Source: Lytechinus pictus
Lineage: Eukaryota; Echinodermata; Echinoidea; Temnopleuroida; Toxopneustidae
Direction: 5' to 3'
DNA length: 64,000 bases
NCBI RefSeq assembly: GCF_037042905.1
Contig: NC_087254.1
Coordinates: 11,765,103 to 11,829,102 of the forward strand
Made by a program: the position numbers and the translations under genes
Notes under the pieces: generated by a model
What the model was told of the DNA's origin: nothing
Seen by the model: only the letters and a program-made list of their open reading frames with translations
Database searches by the model: none
Shown: piece by piece, positions 25,701-38,118 of the stretch
Position numbering within the stretch: the stretch's first letter is position 1
Layout: each line of letters starts with the position of its first letter

Positions 25701-26710
25701 ACAAACACGACAACCTACTTGACAACCAACACGACAATCTACTTGACAACCAACACGACAACCTACTGGCAACCAACACGACAACCTACTTGACAACCAA
25801 CACGACAATCTACTTGACAACCAACACGACAACCTACTGGCAACCAACACGACAACCTACTTGACAACCAACACGACAACCTACTTGACAACCAACACGA
25901 CAACCTACTTGACAACCAACACGACAACCTACTTGACAACCAACACGACAACCTATTTGACAACCAACACGACAACCTACTTGACAACCAACACGACAAC
26001 CTACTGGCAACCAACACGACAACCTACTTGACAACCAACACGTCAATCTACTCGTCAACAAACACGACAACCTACTTGACAACCAACACGACAATCTACT
26101 CGTCAACAAACACGACAACCTACTTGACAACCAACACGACAACCTACTTGACAACCAACACGACAACCTACTTGACAACCAACACGACAATCTACTCGTC
26201 AACAAACACGACAACCTACTTGACAACCAACACGACAACCTACTTGACAACCAACACGACAATCTACTTGACAACCAACACGACAATCTACTCGTCAACC
26301 AACACGACAACCTACTGGCAACCAACACGACAACCTACTTGACAACCAACACGTCAATCTACTCGTCAACAAACACGACAACCTACTTGACAACCAACAC
26401 GACAACCTACTTGACAACCAACACGTCAATCTACTCGTCAACCAACACGACAATCTACTCGTCAACCCACATGACAATCGGCTCGACAATCAACTAGAAA
26501 GTTTGCTCGACAACCACGTCGTTCAAACATATTGTCGTGTTTAGTGATCATATTAAAGTTAATTGTCAGGTTGTCGAGTCAGTTGTCAAAAAGATTGTCG
26601 AGTTGGGTTGACAAATAAACTGTCCAGATCATCTCAGCAATTTACTTGACAACAAAACGAACATTCCACCTGACAGCTAAGTCGACAATCTGCTTCACAA
26701 CCAATGAAAA
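22740..26710 (+). repeat. 24-bp minisatellite array with higher-order structure
   Basis: From about 23090 to 26480 the sequence is an uninterrupted tandem array of a 24-base unit with core ACAACCAACACGACAACCTA. Variants include CTCGTCAACAAAC, ATCTACTTG and a 23-base form containing TACTGGCAACC. Because 24 is divisible by three, both strands stay open between 23-base units, giving spurious frames (TTNTTTYL repeats on plus, SRLSCWLS repeats on minus). Long blocks recur: 24402 onward repeats at 25071 (669 bases later), and 25071 onward repeats at 25763 (692 bases later). The flanks, 22740-23090 and 26480-26710, hold decayed units of the same kind. There are no spacers, so this is not a CRISPR array. 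Confidence 0.95.
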
Positions 26711-27607
26711 AAAAAACGATATTCAATTCACCTTGCGTTTTGCACGCAATTTTAAACGAGAAAGGGATGACTTGCTGAACAACAAACTTAAAGAATTTAT
26801 CCTTGAGTTTCAAAACCCCTCAGCCAGTTCATCGTAGTTTCTAAGATATATTGTTTCTAAAAAATACAGTCTCTGGCAACCAGCGTTTTGCTATTAAATC
26901 ATTTATATTTTGTATTGTTTTTGCTAATATTTACGTATTGGTATAATGTATTATTCAAATACATCATAGCTCCATGAATACATGTTGCTATTCGGAGAAT
27001 TCATATTACAGGACTGGGTGTTTGTGAATAACGGTTGTAAAATCATCGCAAAATTATTGCATGTACGTCGCGTCTCACCATAAACAGCGATAGAATTTGA
27101 TTAAAAGGATCAAACGCTCTACAAGGAAGCAGTAATTTTATTTTCTTTACAAGTGACTGGATTTCTCTTCAATGATTGACAAGACATGGTATGAATATAA
27201 ACAACTGAACAAATCCGAAAGCAATTAGACCTCCACACAACAATATTCATTTTATAACAATGCTAAATTCCCCTTCAATCTATAACGACAATCGAACAAA
27301 AAGTATCTTTCTGTGTTCATATCTCTGTATTTGTCATCTCTATTAAAAGAGCCTTCAAGCCCTTCATGATGCATTAAGTTTCAGTTTTCATGATTCATAG
27401 AAGGTTAATAATCTGTTATATTACTCTTGCGCGGAAGAGAATATTAAACTAGGCGTGTCAATACCAATTAACATTATCTGACCAATAAAATGTATTATGC
27501 TTGTCACGTTTAGGGAGTTTTCGTTTTTCTGTAAGCTAGGATAATTTACAGATATTTTCAAGTCGTTCCATTTATTTGGACCTCAGTCAACACTAATTTT
27601 ATTAATA

Positions 27608-27897
27608 GTTGGTCACTTTGACACTTTCAAACAATACTGCCATACTTTGGCAAAAGGAAGCAAGTTACAAAAGTATTGTAAATGAGCAATGTGTGTTCGT
27701 CATTTGTCAATGCAATGTAACAGCATATTTTCTTCAATATCTTTCCATGGAACGATAATTTCTTCCCCAAATTTTGCCTGAACGTGCAACATACAAAGAG
27801 TGTTTCAGAAACAACAATAACTCAAATTTGACTGATGTGTCACTTGCTTCCTTTTGCCAAAGTTGGGCAGAATAGTGTTCACACGCATCCGACCAAC
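27608..27897. mobile_element. MITE with about 58-bp imperfect TIRs (GTTGGTC)
   Basis: The left end begins GTTGGTCACTTTGACAC and contains CTTTGGCAAAAGGAAGCAAG. The right end is the reverse complement, CTTGCTTCCTTTTGCCAAAG, then GCATCCGACCAAC. The inner 20 bases of the arms match exactly. Confidence 0.8.
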
Positions 27898-30022
27898 AAT
27901 GGCCCGCCACGGATCCATGCAAATCCAAGGTTAAATTCACTATTGTGAAGTTAAGTGATTGTTTTGCATTATTTATTCTTCAAAAGTTATTGCTCGAAAA
28001 AAAAATCTTATTATATCTCGTAACTCGTCACTTCGTTGCCAAAGTTTATCCAAGTTCAACAAAGGAAAGGTGCGCGAATTACCTTTACGCAGAGTTGCCT
28101 AATGGTGGTCTCCGTCACAAATTTCAGATTTTGTAAGATTTTCAGCTGGTCTCTGCGACGAAAAGAAATTCGTTGGGTTGAAAATCCAAATATAGTGATT
28201 TTAATTTCATATTGGGTTACTTTTTCCAATATTTAGAACAAAATATCTAGAATTTAAGTTTTTGCAAATAAAATTTCATATTCATGCATGGGATTTGTGG
28301 AGGCTTTAAAACAAAGTATATGATTAAAATAGTAACGCCAAAATGAAACATCAGGCAAGACCTAAAAGTACTTAATAAAGACACCTATTTCATACAAAGT
28401 AGTATTGCCTTAATAGGAAAAGTTTCACTAATTTCTGTCTTCATTCGCCTCTTTAAAGAAGAGAGTTGCACCACCAACAACAGCAACAACAATTGTTGCC
28501 TCAAAATTTGAACCCAGCCTTCCCACGCTCATGACGCTTCGTACAGAATAAGTATATTCGATTATCATTCTTGTTTTCACAAGACACTCTTGCGTGTTAA
28601 CACAACTCTTGGTAAGCGCAAAAACATGTTTTCCCCAACATCCATAACTTAGCATAACCATGATATACTGTTGTTATCATATCTGGACACAATTCTATAA
28701 CCATTGTCCCCATATAGCTGTTAAAATAAATAGAAAATAAAGATCAGTGTTGGGGGAGTTTCTCATGATGATTGCGTTTTGCAGATCTGAGTTGTGAATT
28801 CCAGATTGTTTGTCCATATTCTCTGAAGATCACCTTCATAATACTTGTCAAGGTTCTCTGCCTTCAAACTATGCACAAAGGCCGCAAAAATATTTGACAT
28901 TTACTTAAAAAAGAGATTTATGAGTGAGCAGCTTTCATTGAAAACACAATGGACAATATTCTAAACTCTGGTTTAATTCAAAATCACACTAAAATCATTA
29001 TCAGTTAATCTTACTTCATTATTATCGCTATTCCCCTTTTCGTTATTTAACTACTTTTCAAAATCATAATATTTGACCCCCCCCAAAAAAAAAAAAAAGA
29101 ATATTAAGCTACTGCATCTAATAACGAATTTGTAATCATCTATTTATCACTCAATTTTCACTTCAATTCAAATACAACTCAATCCACTTCGATTTCTGCT
29201 ATTTCACTATTAGTTATGTGTAATTATTAATGAATAAGAATGATGTCTATTTATTTTTGCAATTATTAATGAATTGACATTGTAATTACGCTACTTGAAT
29301 CATATTTTGATATTTTTATTCCACAGTATTTATTCTGTGCTTATTAATATCAATTATTATTCAATGTTATGTATTTCATTTTAATGTATTGATTGATGTT
29401 AATCTATATTAGAATACATCACAATTCTGCTTGGACGCCGTGATGTATTACTTATATCAAATAAACCAGCATTTATCTACCTATCTATATATATCTATCT
29501 ATCCAGCTAAAGTTGTGATTGAACTCTGGCGAGTCAGATGTGACACAATTCTTTAATATTACAGGCTCAATTTATCATCTCACTTTCTCTCAAATCATTC
29601 GTAACTATGGTAATATTAACTAAAGGTACATTTAGTCATCATTAAACCATGGGGAAACAGCACAATAACCACAAGAAACATACAATGTAAACCTAATACA
29701 TTTTCAGCTTACGATAATTTTAGCACAGGGTGAAACCATAATTATGGTCTAAATTAAACTGGAGTTCAGTATAACGGCCAATGCATTTATTTATTTTTCA
29801 AAATTCGTCAACAGTGAATATGAGAAATGTGTGTTTATCACATTGACCTATTTTATTTTGTTTCTGTTTCATTTAAATGTTTTGAATGACCTATGGCTAC
29901 ATTTGTATATATGTATAATGTATGTTTGTAAAAAAAAGAAAAAAATGACCACCAGTGTGACTAAAAAGTTTAATTGGCTGCTATGTCGGGATGTACATGA
30001 ACGAAATTCGTTTTTCTAGAAG
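27898..30022. other. Intergenic, nothing recognised
   Basis: AT-rich single-copy-like sequence with short chance frames only. A sequence ending in ATCT repeats near 29470-29510 may be another retroelement tail. Confidence 0.4.
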
Positions 30023-30310
30023 ATGTGAATCGTGGATAAGTGGATAAGTCTTCTGACTTTGAAACAGAGGGTCGTGGGTTCGAATCCCAGCCATGGCGTA
30101 ATTTCCTTCAGCAAGAAATTTATCCGCATTGTGCTGCACTCAACCCAGGTGAGGTGAATAGGTACCGGGCAGGATTAATTCCTTGAATGCATGAGCGCTG
30201 AAAGGCAGCTCGAGCTAAAGCCGGGGTAATAATAACAATAACAACGCGCCTCGCAATATTTCTAGATAGATTGCGCTATATAAATGCCTATTATCATTAT
30301 TATTAATAAT
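30023..30310 (+). mobile_element. tRNA-derived SINE, plus strand
   Basis: The head is tRNA-like, with an A-box-like GTGGATAAGTGGATAAG near 30032 and a B box GGTTCGAATCC at 30077-30087. It continues with a body (GGTGAGGTGAATAGGTACCG, GAGCGCTGAAAGGCAGCTCG) and ends in GCGCTATATAAATGCC plus an ATT-rich microsatellite. The tail matches the LINE end near 31440-31480. tRNA-related SINEs are known in sea urchins; the exact family is not assigned. Confidence 0.85.
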
Positions 30311-31084
30311 CGCATTTTTGCTAAAACTTACTTGATCCCCCCCCCCCTGTTTAAACTCTTCATACAAGTCTCACTTAACGGGATGTTTGAATGTAATGTT
30401 GCAAACTTCACGTAAATACTGTGACGATATACATTTGTGAAATTTCATAATTTGGATTCGTTAAAGTGTATTCATGAATTTTTTTTGCGATTTTTTAATT
30501 GATCAATGAAGTAAATAATCATGAACTTTGTGGGATATGACCTTTGCTTATAGGAAGAGCTGTTGGATTTAAGATTATCGAATGAAGTTTACTGATCGAG
30601 ATGATTTTTGCATAATTATAAATGAACTCTTATCAAATTGCCATTTCTGTTAGTTTTATTTGTTGTTTATAGATATATTTCTTTGTATTTTATTTTACCA
30701 TCACTTCTTTTGATCTGGTGCAAAAATGTTGATTTCAACAACCGAATTTTCTGTTCATAAATAAAACAATTATTACATATATTGACCCATTTCTACTGTA
30801 TGTTGATTGGGCCCTATGTGAATCTTCTCATTTATATTTCTAGGGGGTAAATAATGATGAATAATTGATGAATAATCTGCATTGACAAAACAGGGCCCTG
30901 TGAACGATTTCTGAATAATAGAGGTGCTGGTCTGGAAGAAAAATTTGACAAGCAAAAAAAAAGGGGTGGGTTACAGTCCAATTGAATGACAAGCAATGAT
31001 AAAAAAGATTAACAGGGTTTTCACTACTACAACATGAAGAGGATTTTGTTAAAATAGTATTATTTTTTGTTTTCTTCAGACAGG

Positions 31085-31485
31085 GTAGTCTCTTCAGTAC
31101 ACTAGATTTCGTATACAATTCAAAATTCTACTCCTAACATTCAAATCTCTCCATGGAGCATGCTCCAAAATATCTCTCCGAATTAATCCAGGCATATACT
31201 CCCAGAAGGTCCATTCGTTCTGCAAATCAAAATTTCTTAACAGTCAAAAAAGCCAAAACTAAACTTTTTGGTGATAGGTCCTTTTCAAGCTCTGCCCCAC
31301 GTCTTTGGAACACTCTTCCAGCTTCCCTCCGACTTATCAAATATCACTTCGTTTCAATCCAACTTAAAGACGTACCTCTAATTTCACTTTTATTTGTATA
31401 TTTCTTATGTTCTACATTGTAAAGCGCTTTGATATGATTTCATGAAAAGCGCTATATAAGACTAAGTTATTATTATTATTACATA
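31085..31485 (+). mobile_element. L2/CR1-like LINE 3' fragment
   Basis: Reads as the C-terminus of a non-LTR reverse transcriptase ORF: CSKYLSELIQAYTPRRSIRS, then FSSSAPRLWNTLPASLR at 31286-31337. A short 3' UTR with TTGTAAAGCGCTTTGATATG and AAAGCGCTATATAAG and an ATT repeat follows. It is severely 5'-truncated. Confidence 0.8.
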
Positions 31486-33361
31486 AAAACTGCTTTTCGA
31501 GAAAGCCCTGTACTTATACAAAAACACATAACAATCATAATACAATGGTGAACAATTACATAATTAATTAAAAAGAAAAACTACATGCAATATAAAAGAA
31601 ATGAAATTCAAAAGCATACATGTCAAATTTACATTACATAATATAATTGTACTGTTTAGCATTTGGGGTTGTTTCAGTACCCCCATTACCCCGCTTGGCC
31701 GCTTCCCAGGCATGCCAGGCTATGTAACAAAAGGCAAAGGTAACTGGGGCGAAATTGAGAAGTGGGGAAAGGAGAGAAAAATAATAATTTAATTTGATTT
31801 GATCTCGTTTGATTTATACAAGATATTACACATTATTGTGCCGTATGCTTTGATATTTGATACCCCCTCTTGTGCTCTATTGTCAACCACATCTCATTAT
31901 ATACTGAACAGACTATTCTTGAAAGGGGGTGGAATATAATTATACATATGATGATAATGAATAAAATTTTGTTGAGAAAGCAGCCAAATATGCGGGATAA
32001 CCTTCGTCCTACTTTCGAGCTGTGCTTGCAATGATAAGAGGGCATGGCGAAGCCCCACATTTCCGATTTCAAGTTCAGTGTTGACCTTATGGTGTTGAAG
32101 TTAGGTCATCTCTTACACGAGTATAACGCCAAACATAATTAAAATGAAGATGGTCCTGAAAATTCAATCACTAGGTGTTGAGCTGACAGTTTTGGGATCT
32201 GGATCATTTTGTGTAAACTCACAGTAGATTTTAGAGCTAGAAAAATCGTGCTTCCAACAACTAACACCAAAATCGGACTTGAAATCGTCCATTGTGTGGA
32301 TCTGACATACCATTCACAGACATAAAGGTGAGAGGGCTAAGGACACTAAGACCATGAACTTATGGTGTAAAATATTGTGTGTTTCCTCTTTCACATCGAC
32401 TTGTGTAGTTTTGACACCTCTGCTTTGCAGTGTAGAGATGGCACTGAGACATGATAAAGAGATGGAACGGCACTGTGTAAGATTGCGACAGGGCGCCCTC
32501 TGTATATAGTTACGCTGATATTACCGGCATCGTCATCAAATTACAGTTATGTTTATGTATAATATCAAGATATTACCGATTAAACAAAAACATTGACTAT
32601 TAAAACAGACATATACCCAAGATGTTATGATAATCATTTTCGAGAGCAGTCAACCATTTTTCTAATGATTAATATGGAACACCATAATATCACATGTCCG
32701 CAATCAAAATTTCTTTCCTCAACAGCACAAACTGATAAAAACGAACTAGGGGTGAAGTTTCGCCCCACTTATTACTCAATAAATGCTGTCTTTGCATTTC
32801 CGCTTGAATTATTTTCAATATGTTATTGAATCTAAATTTAGCTTCCCCTTTGATTGTTAAGATACAATACAGGAACTAAAATATGAAATAATAAAAATCT
32901 ATTATATGAGCAATCACAGTACCGTTTTGTTGTACATCTCGGCCTTTTGCCAAAAACCCATTCATTGTGGTAAATATTACTTTGCCCTTTGATAAGAGCT
33001 TGTTTACAAATATCCACAGGGTTAAACTTTCGCTGGAGGATATTTAACCCGTGTATATGTGTATATAGAGCGCATTACACAATGACACCTTCAGTTTGGT
33101 ACTAATTTCTTTTTTTTATTATACACGTACTGGCCTCTTGCCAAAACCGACGTAGATTTCGCGCCACCTTCTAATATTTTGTTTCAATAAATCATCTCGT
33201 TTACAAAATAGTAAGAGCGTAATTAACAACAAAAAGGGGGGTTATCATTTTTAGGCAATATCATGCTTAAAATAGATTGCTGTAACTCGGGTCTTTATGT
33301 TTATAAATATAGGCATATAGTGTATGTAATATGGAGAATCCACCATTTGTGATGATCAATA

Positions 33362-33570
33362 TATGAGACAAATTAAAATGTGCGATTATTGAGCAAGAAT
33401 AAAACTCACCATCATACAAAATTGAACGGGTACTTCCGGGCTGAAAGTAATTATATCCAAAAAAAAGAGTAAAATTGACCGAGCAAAACTTTGACAATTT
33501 CTTCAAAATCTGATAACAAATCACGAGGTAAGCCTTTATAACGAAGTGTAAGGAAATAAGTTGCAGTAAT
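33362..33570. repeat. Dispersed 210-bp repeat, copy 1
   Basis: From ATATGAGACAAATTAAAATG to AAGTTGCAGTAAT this matches 55697-55910 in the same orientation at very high identity, including GAACGGGTACTTCCGGGCTG. No inverted ends were recognised, so its class is unknown. Confidence 0.85.
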
Positions 33571-33766
33571 GAATATCTTACGCATTAAGTCGTCAGTCCA
33601 TATTATTTTGTTAATTCTTGGTGGAAAATTCGAATTAATACGATATCATATAATAATAAGATACAAAATAATAAGTGGGGATATGACGTAACTTTTTTTT
33701 TACTCCTATATATAGTCCACTTTTGATGAAAATATTCAGTGTTTTGTTTGTCTGATTAGACTTAAT

Positions 33767-34078
33767 GGCCCGTATTCTGAAGTCAGGTTTAAGTTAAACT
33801 CAGGTTTAAAGTTGTGGTTTAAGTATGGACAGCCAAAAGTATCAATTTTTTTTATTAAGTTGTACGTTTCTTATGTTTGCTGTGCTCTTTCCTGATTCAT
33901 CGATGGTGAAGACAATAATCTATATATACTTCCTAGACGACTATGAATGATTTGAGAGCCAAATGAGCTGAAATATTATATCCCTACTGTTAGTGATTTA
34001 TGTAACAATTGGCTGTCCATACTTAAAGTACAACTTTAAACCTGAGTTTAAGTTAAACCCGACTTCAGAAATCGGGCC
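33767..34078. mobile_element. MITE with about 70-bp TIRs (GGCCCGTATTCTGAAG)
   Basis: The left arm starts GGCCCGTATTCTGAAGTCAG and runs through AGGTTTAAGTTAAACTCAGG to TATGGACAGCCAA. The right arm is its imperfect reverse complement ending ACTTCAGAAATCGGGCC. AAT flanks both sides. Confidence 0.85.
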
Positions 34079-34458
34079 AATCTGTTTAAATCATAGTCTA
34101 GAGTATACCCTTTTAACATAATTATAATCGGTCAGACGCAAGTCTTCGGATGCCATCATAGCCTATACTGTCGCCAATTATCTTTCCCTCCTCAACTTTA
34201 TTTATTGATTTATCTTGAATCAATTACCGTTATAAATTACCTTTGTGGCATGCTCTCAGTGTATATGAGGACAACTTCTTCCTTTCTTTCCATTCGTTTG
34301 TGAAAGTCGATTTTATTTTATAGAAAGCTTTCTTGCATGTAGAATAGTGGCATCGATCTAATCTTCTAGTTTGTGTAGTACATATGGATGCTTGTTTACA
34401 TGTAGGCCGGCATATCCAGTATCATGCTATATCATTAATTGCTGTTGCATCACGCTAT

Positions 34459-34500
34459 CCCCCTCTCTCTCTCTCTCTCTCTCTTTCTACCCCCCTCTCT
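34459..34500 (+). repeat. CT microsatellite
   Basis: CTCTCTCTCTCTCTCTCT with C-rich flanks. Similar short GA/CT tracts lie at 9687-9703 and 50527-50600. Confidence 0.85.
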
Positions 34501-34846
34501 CTGTTTCACTCTTCCTGTCTCCTTCCAATTCTCCCTTAGTTTTCTCCATCGCTCTATCTTTATACCCCCTCCCACTTTATTTCTTTCTCCCGATAACACG
34601 TCCGTCTCATTTCACTTTTTGAAAAGGAGCGACCAAACCAAAACAAAAAGCATTAAAAAACAACAAAGGAACACATACGTCAGAATTACGATATTTGCAC
34701 ATGAGATATTATTACAGTACTTATACATACAACACTCGCTGTATGCTAACACATGATTATGTATATCTAGTGACGAAAGAAGACAATTATTCCGCAAAAT
34801 AAAACATTAAAGACAATGAACATCTTGTGTATTTCAGCGTGTGCGA

Positions 34847-34854
34847 TATAAAAA
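34847..34854 (+). promoter_or_regulatory. TATA-like element, orphan
   Basis: TATAAAAA sits in a locally CpG-rich stretch (34840-35110). The first downstream ATG is at 35153 and opens a short frame that reaches a GTAAAC donor-like site at 35198. No downstream exon could be linked, so this may be chance. Confidence 0.2.
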
Positions 34855-37064
34855 CCATCGCGCGGTTGGCAGAAGTGCGTTAAGGGGCGCGAACTCTGAA
34901 AAGTAGTTTTTGACAGCGAAGGATTGTGCCCTTTTACAAGGCGGGATTGCGTCGTTATTTTTAATACTACGTCATTGTAGGCGAGTACAGTTATACCAAA
35001 TTAAAGAGCTATCAAAACTCTATCATACAACGGGAGAAAATTGAGCTAACGCCCTTCTGCCAGCCGTGCGACGAAACAGTACCGGTAGCGAACTCGCACG
35101 GAGTATTCGTCTTCCTCAGAAATTTCAACATTACAACTCATTCATTGAAATCATGACGAAGAAAATGAAATCGTCATTAGAAATGTCTTCGTGGCAAGTA
35201 AACAAAACATTCCCAGAAGTAAATTGTTGAAATTAAATCCAAGGACACCCGTCATCTAGGCTTAAACCCCTGGGCCAAAGAGTGCAAATACAGCTTTGAA
35301 ATGTTTCCAACAGTAAACATAGTAAGAGGGAGGGAAGCACACAAAAAACGCTTCCACTGTGATGGTCAGCTCTCGGTCACTTAAAATGGACAATGACTGC
35401 ACACCGTTGGTCAAGTAAACAAAAACAGAACCGGTAAGAACACGTGCGCGAATTGAATCCAAATTGACCACTGGCCGTATACACAGAAAACCACCATCAA
35501 TAAATCATAATAAATAAAGAAAACTAGTACAATCGCATATTGACCATAAGATTATGCTAACAATACCTGGGCTCCGTAACACAAAGGTTTGCGATGAATT
35601 GCAAATATGAAAGAACCGCTGTTATTGGTTCCCGGTCAGTATTACAAACTAAGTGCGCATGCCACGATGATCTTGATTGGTCATTGGTATTTAGCGATTG
35701 ATTGCAAACATTTGTGTTACCGAGCTCAGATTATCTTGACCTTTGGGGAGGGGGTGGGACAACAACAAAAAACAATAAATTACACTCGAGGTTCGTTGCT
35801 ATTGCCACAAAATTTCTCCGAAACCCTCACTAACAAAAGGGCCAGCGAGTATTAATTTGACCCTTCCAAAACCTCGTATACGTTTGAAACGTTGAATGTA
35901 CACAGAACTTGAAATAATGAAACAATAAAGTGTTTAGATATAAGCTGCATTCTAAAAATGAGTGAAATGCTTGCAAATCATTTACACTATTTATATACAT
36001 GCGAACGCACAACAGAATACTGACAGTGATGATAAACCATAAACAAATGTTCCATAAAATACCTTATTACAAGCTTCCTCATTATATACATGTACGTATG
36101 ATTCGAAAAGCGGAGTGAATAATAAATTAGTTTTAAAAAGATCGGGGAATTTCATAAAGCTGTTCGTAAAATTAATATTAATATAATATTAGACAGCATA
36201 TAATACTAGCCAACCAGACGCGCGCGCATTCGCAGTTTGCGTTTGGTGTAACAGACCGACCCCATGGGAAAAAGGGGGCTCAAATTTGGCCTCTTCATAG
36301 TTTTACAGACAGCTTTACGAAACAGCCTTCAATATATAAATACTTTTTTGAATCATACATCTACCCCATGGTAGTGAAGGTAAATTAAATTCTTGGAAAC
36401 GTTTCATGGAACGTCAATCCAGTGATTAAACTAACATAATTTCTGTCTCAGCAAATTCGATTGAATGATTTCAGTAGCTGGTAACAATTGCCATTAAAAA
36501 TCATTCAGTTTATTTCTTGACATTTTCCGTGATTCACTCCTCCGCATCTTGGGACTTTTTAAAAATGAAAACAAAGTACCCTTTAGTAAACGATACCCAC
36601 ATCATTAATATGATTATTGTTGATTGAACCTGTTTTATACTGAGATGCGTATTTTCAAATAATGATTACTGAGTTAGTCACTCATTATCATCATGGCGAT
36701 GTTTGGAGCTTATGGATATACTTCATTCTAAATTCTACCTGACGTAATAGTGCAGAAAGCTCTGAACGTTGTCTCTAAGGGATTTGGAGGTTCTATGTCG
36801 CAATCAACGACGTGGACAATATAATAACTTTAATATTCATTGAAGGCACTGACAGCTTAGAGTCACCTGACAAGGGCAAATGTTACAAAATGCAGAACCC
36901 TTTTTCATACATCAGGATCTTACAGTAGTGCATCTCACCTCCATCACTCTGCTTCAAAAATGGAAGAACGCGATAGTCTGGTTATAACTGAATGTACAAT
37001 TTACAACAATGTCTGTTCTCATAGTCGTTGAGTCTTTGCATGAACATCTTCAAGACATTATCAC

Positions 37065-37322
37065 CTATGCGTCCCGCGCCCTTACTCTTTGTTTGCACTC
37101 TCTCCTGGCCTCTCTTGACTCCAGGTATTTGCAGTTGTCGACGTCTGTGTTGATCTGCAGTTGCCACTCGCAGCACTTGCTGAACATTGACCTTGAGGCC
37201 TTGTTGGGGTAGCACTTCTCGACCTTGGTCATCAAGGATTTGTATGCCACGTCGGAATCCTGACGCACGGAATCGAGGAACTTCATCTTCCGTCTGTAGA
37301 CCTGGTTGTTCTTCTTCTCAAC
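37065..37322 (-). CDS. Secreted Cys-rich protein, exon 3 (C-terminus)
   Basis: The last coding exon of the minus-strand gene follows a pyrimidine-rich acceptor (CAG at 37325-37323). It reads in phase 0 from VEKKNNQVYRR to a TAG stop at 37067-37065. It encodes 85 residues, basic and helical in character, with the cysteines CYPN, CC-EW, NC-KY and EC-KQ. The spacing C-x12-CC mirrors the CC-x12-C motif of exon 2. It ends with a basic ERRECKQ-like region and RVRARDA. A possible polyadenylation signal on the minus strand lies near 36511-36516. Confidence 0.72.
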   Translation of the reverse strand, partial: VEKKNNQVYRRKMKFLDSVRQDSDVAYKSLMTKVEKCYPNKASRSMFSKCCEWQLQINTDVDNCKYLESREARRECKQRVRARDA

Positions 37323-37870
37323 CTGGCGAGAAAAAGAAAGAGATGGTGAAATGTTTAAAGAACAGAATGAGATAAATCAGTCGCGAGACGTCATTATTTG
37401 TTCTTATTCCTTTTATAGCTGTATGGTTTCAAACCGTTCCCTTATTTGGTAATGTTGTGAATACACAAATCAGTTCGAGATTTTATATCATCAAACTCTA
37501 TAACCCTGCTTCTGTTCTTTGATATCCAGTCCGTGACAATCAACTAGAAACTTTGGAGAACAACACACTCCCTCTATCAAGTAACAACATTGGGTGGTCT
37601 CCCTTATTTATTAGACTCCGTGACATTTCCTCCTGCGACGACTACTCCAAGAAGAAGTTCACACAATATGCCAAACATAAACCCTAACCTCAAACCTAAC
37701 TATCGTAAGAGAAATGGCGGAGGAGCAGTTGTCGCAGGAGCAAATATTGCATTGACATTGGCAACTTTTCGACTTAAAACGTTCATTGGTCCATGTCCAT
37801 CCAATATAGGCAACCTCATTTCACAATTTCACCTAAGCACCCTTAACTAAGATAATTCCTTTCTACTTAC

Positions 37871-38118
37871 TTGCATGAGGTCGATGGTACAGAAGAGACC
37901 CTTGTCGGCGACCTTCTTGCCGATCTTGCAGCACTTGTGCGGTGTATACTGTCGGTTGTCTCTGGTCAGCTCGTGTTCGGTGATCTTTCGGAAGGTCTCC
38001 CGTTCGAGTTCATCAAGGGTCTCCTGGACGTCCTGCTGATCCCTGGCCGGTGCGGGCAGGTCAGTGGTTGGAAGGTCACCGGGGACTATGTTAAGAGGCC
38101 ATCCTCGCTGCGGTGCGA
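37871..38118 (-). CDS. Secreted Cys-rich protein, exon 2
   Basis: Internal exon bounded by a pyrimidine-rich acceptor (AG at 38120-38119) and a GTAAGT donor at 37870-37865. It enters in phase 1 and leaves in phase 0, matching exons 1 and 3. It encodes a Pro-rich stretch (LPTTDLPAPARD), an acidic helical segment (DVQETLDELERETFRK) and the motif HKCCKIGKKVADKGLFC, a CC-x12-C arrangement. This resembles the start of anaphylatoxin-like domains of the complement C3/fibulin kind. That family link rests on cysteine spacing alone. Confidence 0.72.

Larger units (their letters stand above)
31486..37064. other. Intergenic; repeats and orphan promoter-like motif only
   Basis: Apart from the 210-bp repeat, the 33767 MITE and the TATA-like motif listed separately, no exon with conserved content was found. 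The last few hundred bases before 37065 are probably the 3' UTR of the minus-strand secreted-protein gene. Confidence 0.4.

Noticed and set aside
23090..26480. CRISPR array
   Set aside because: Units are contiguous with no unique spacers, and the genome is eukaryotic.
30030..30100. Plus-strand tRNA gene
   Set aside because: Head of a SINE with body and LINE-like tail; the cloverleaf is not intact.
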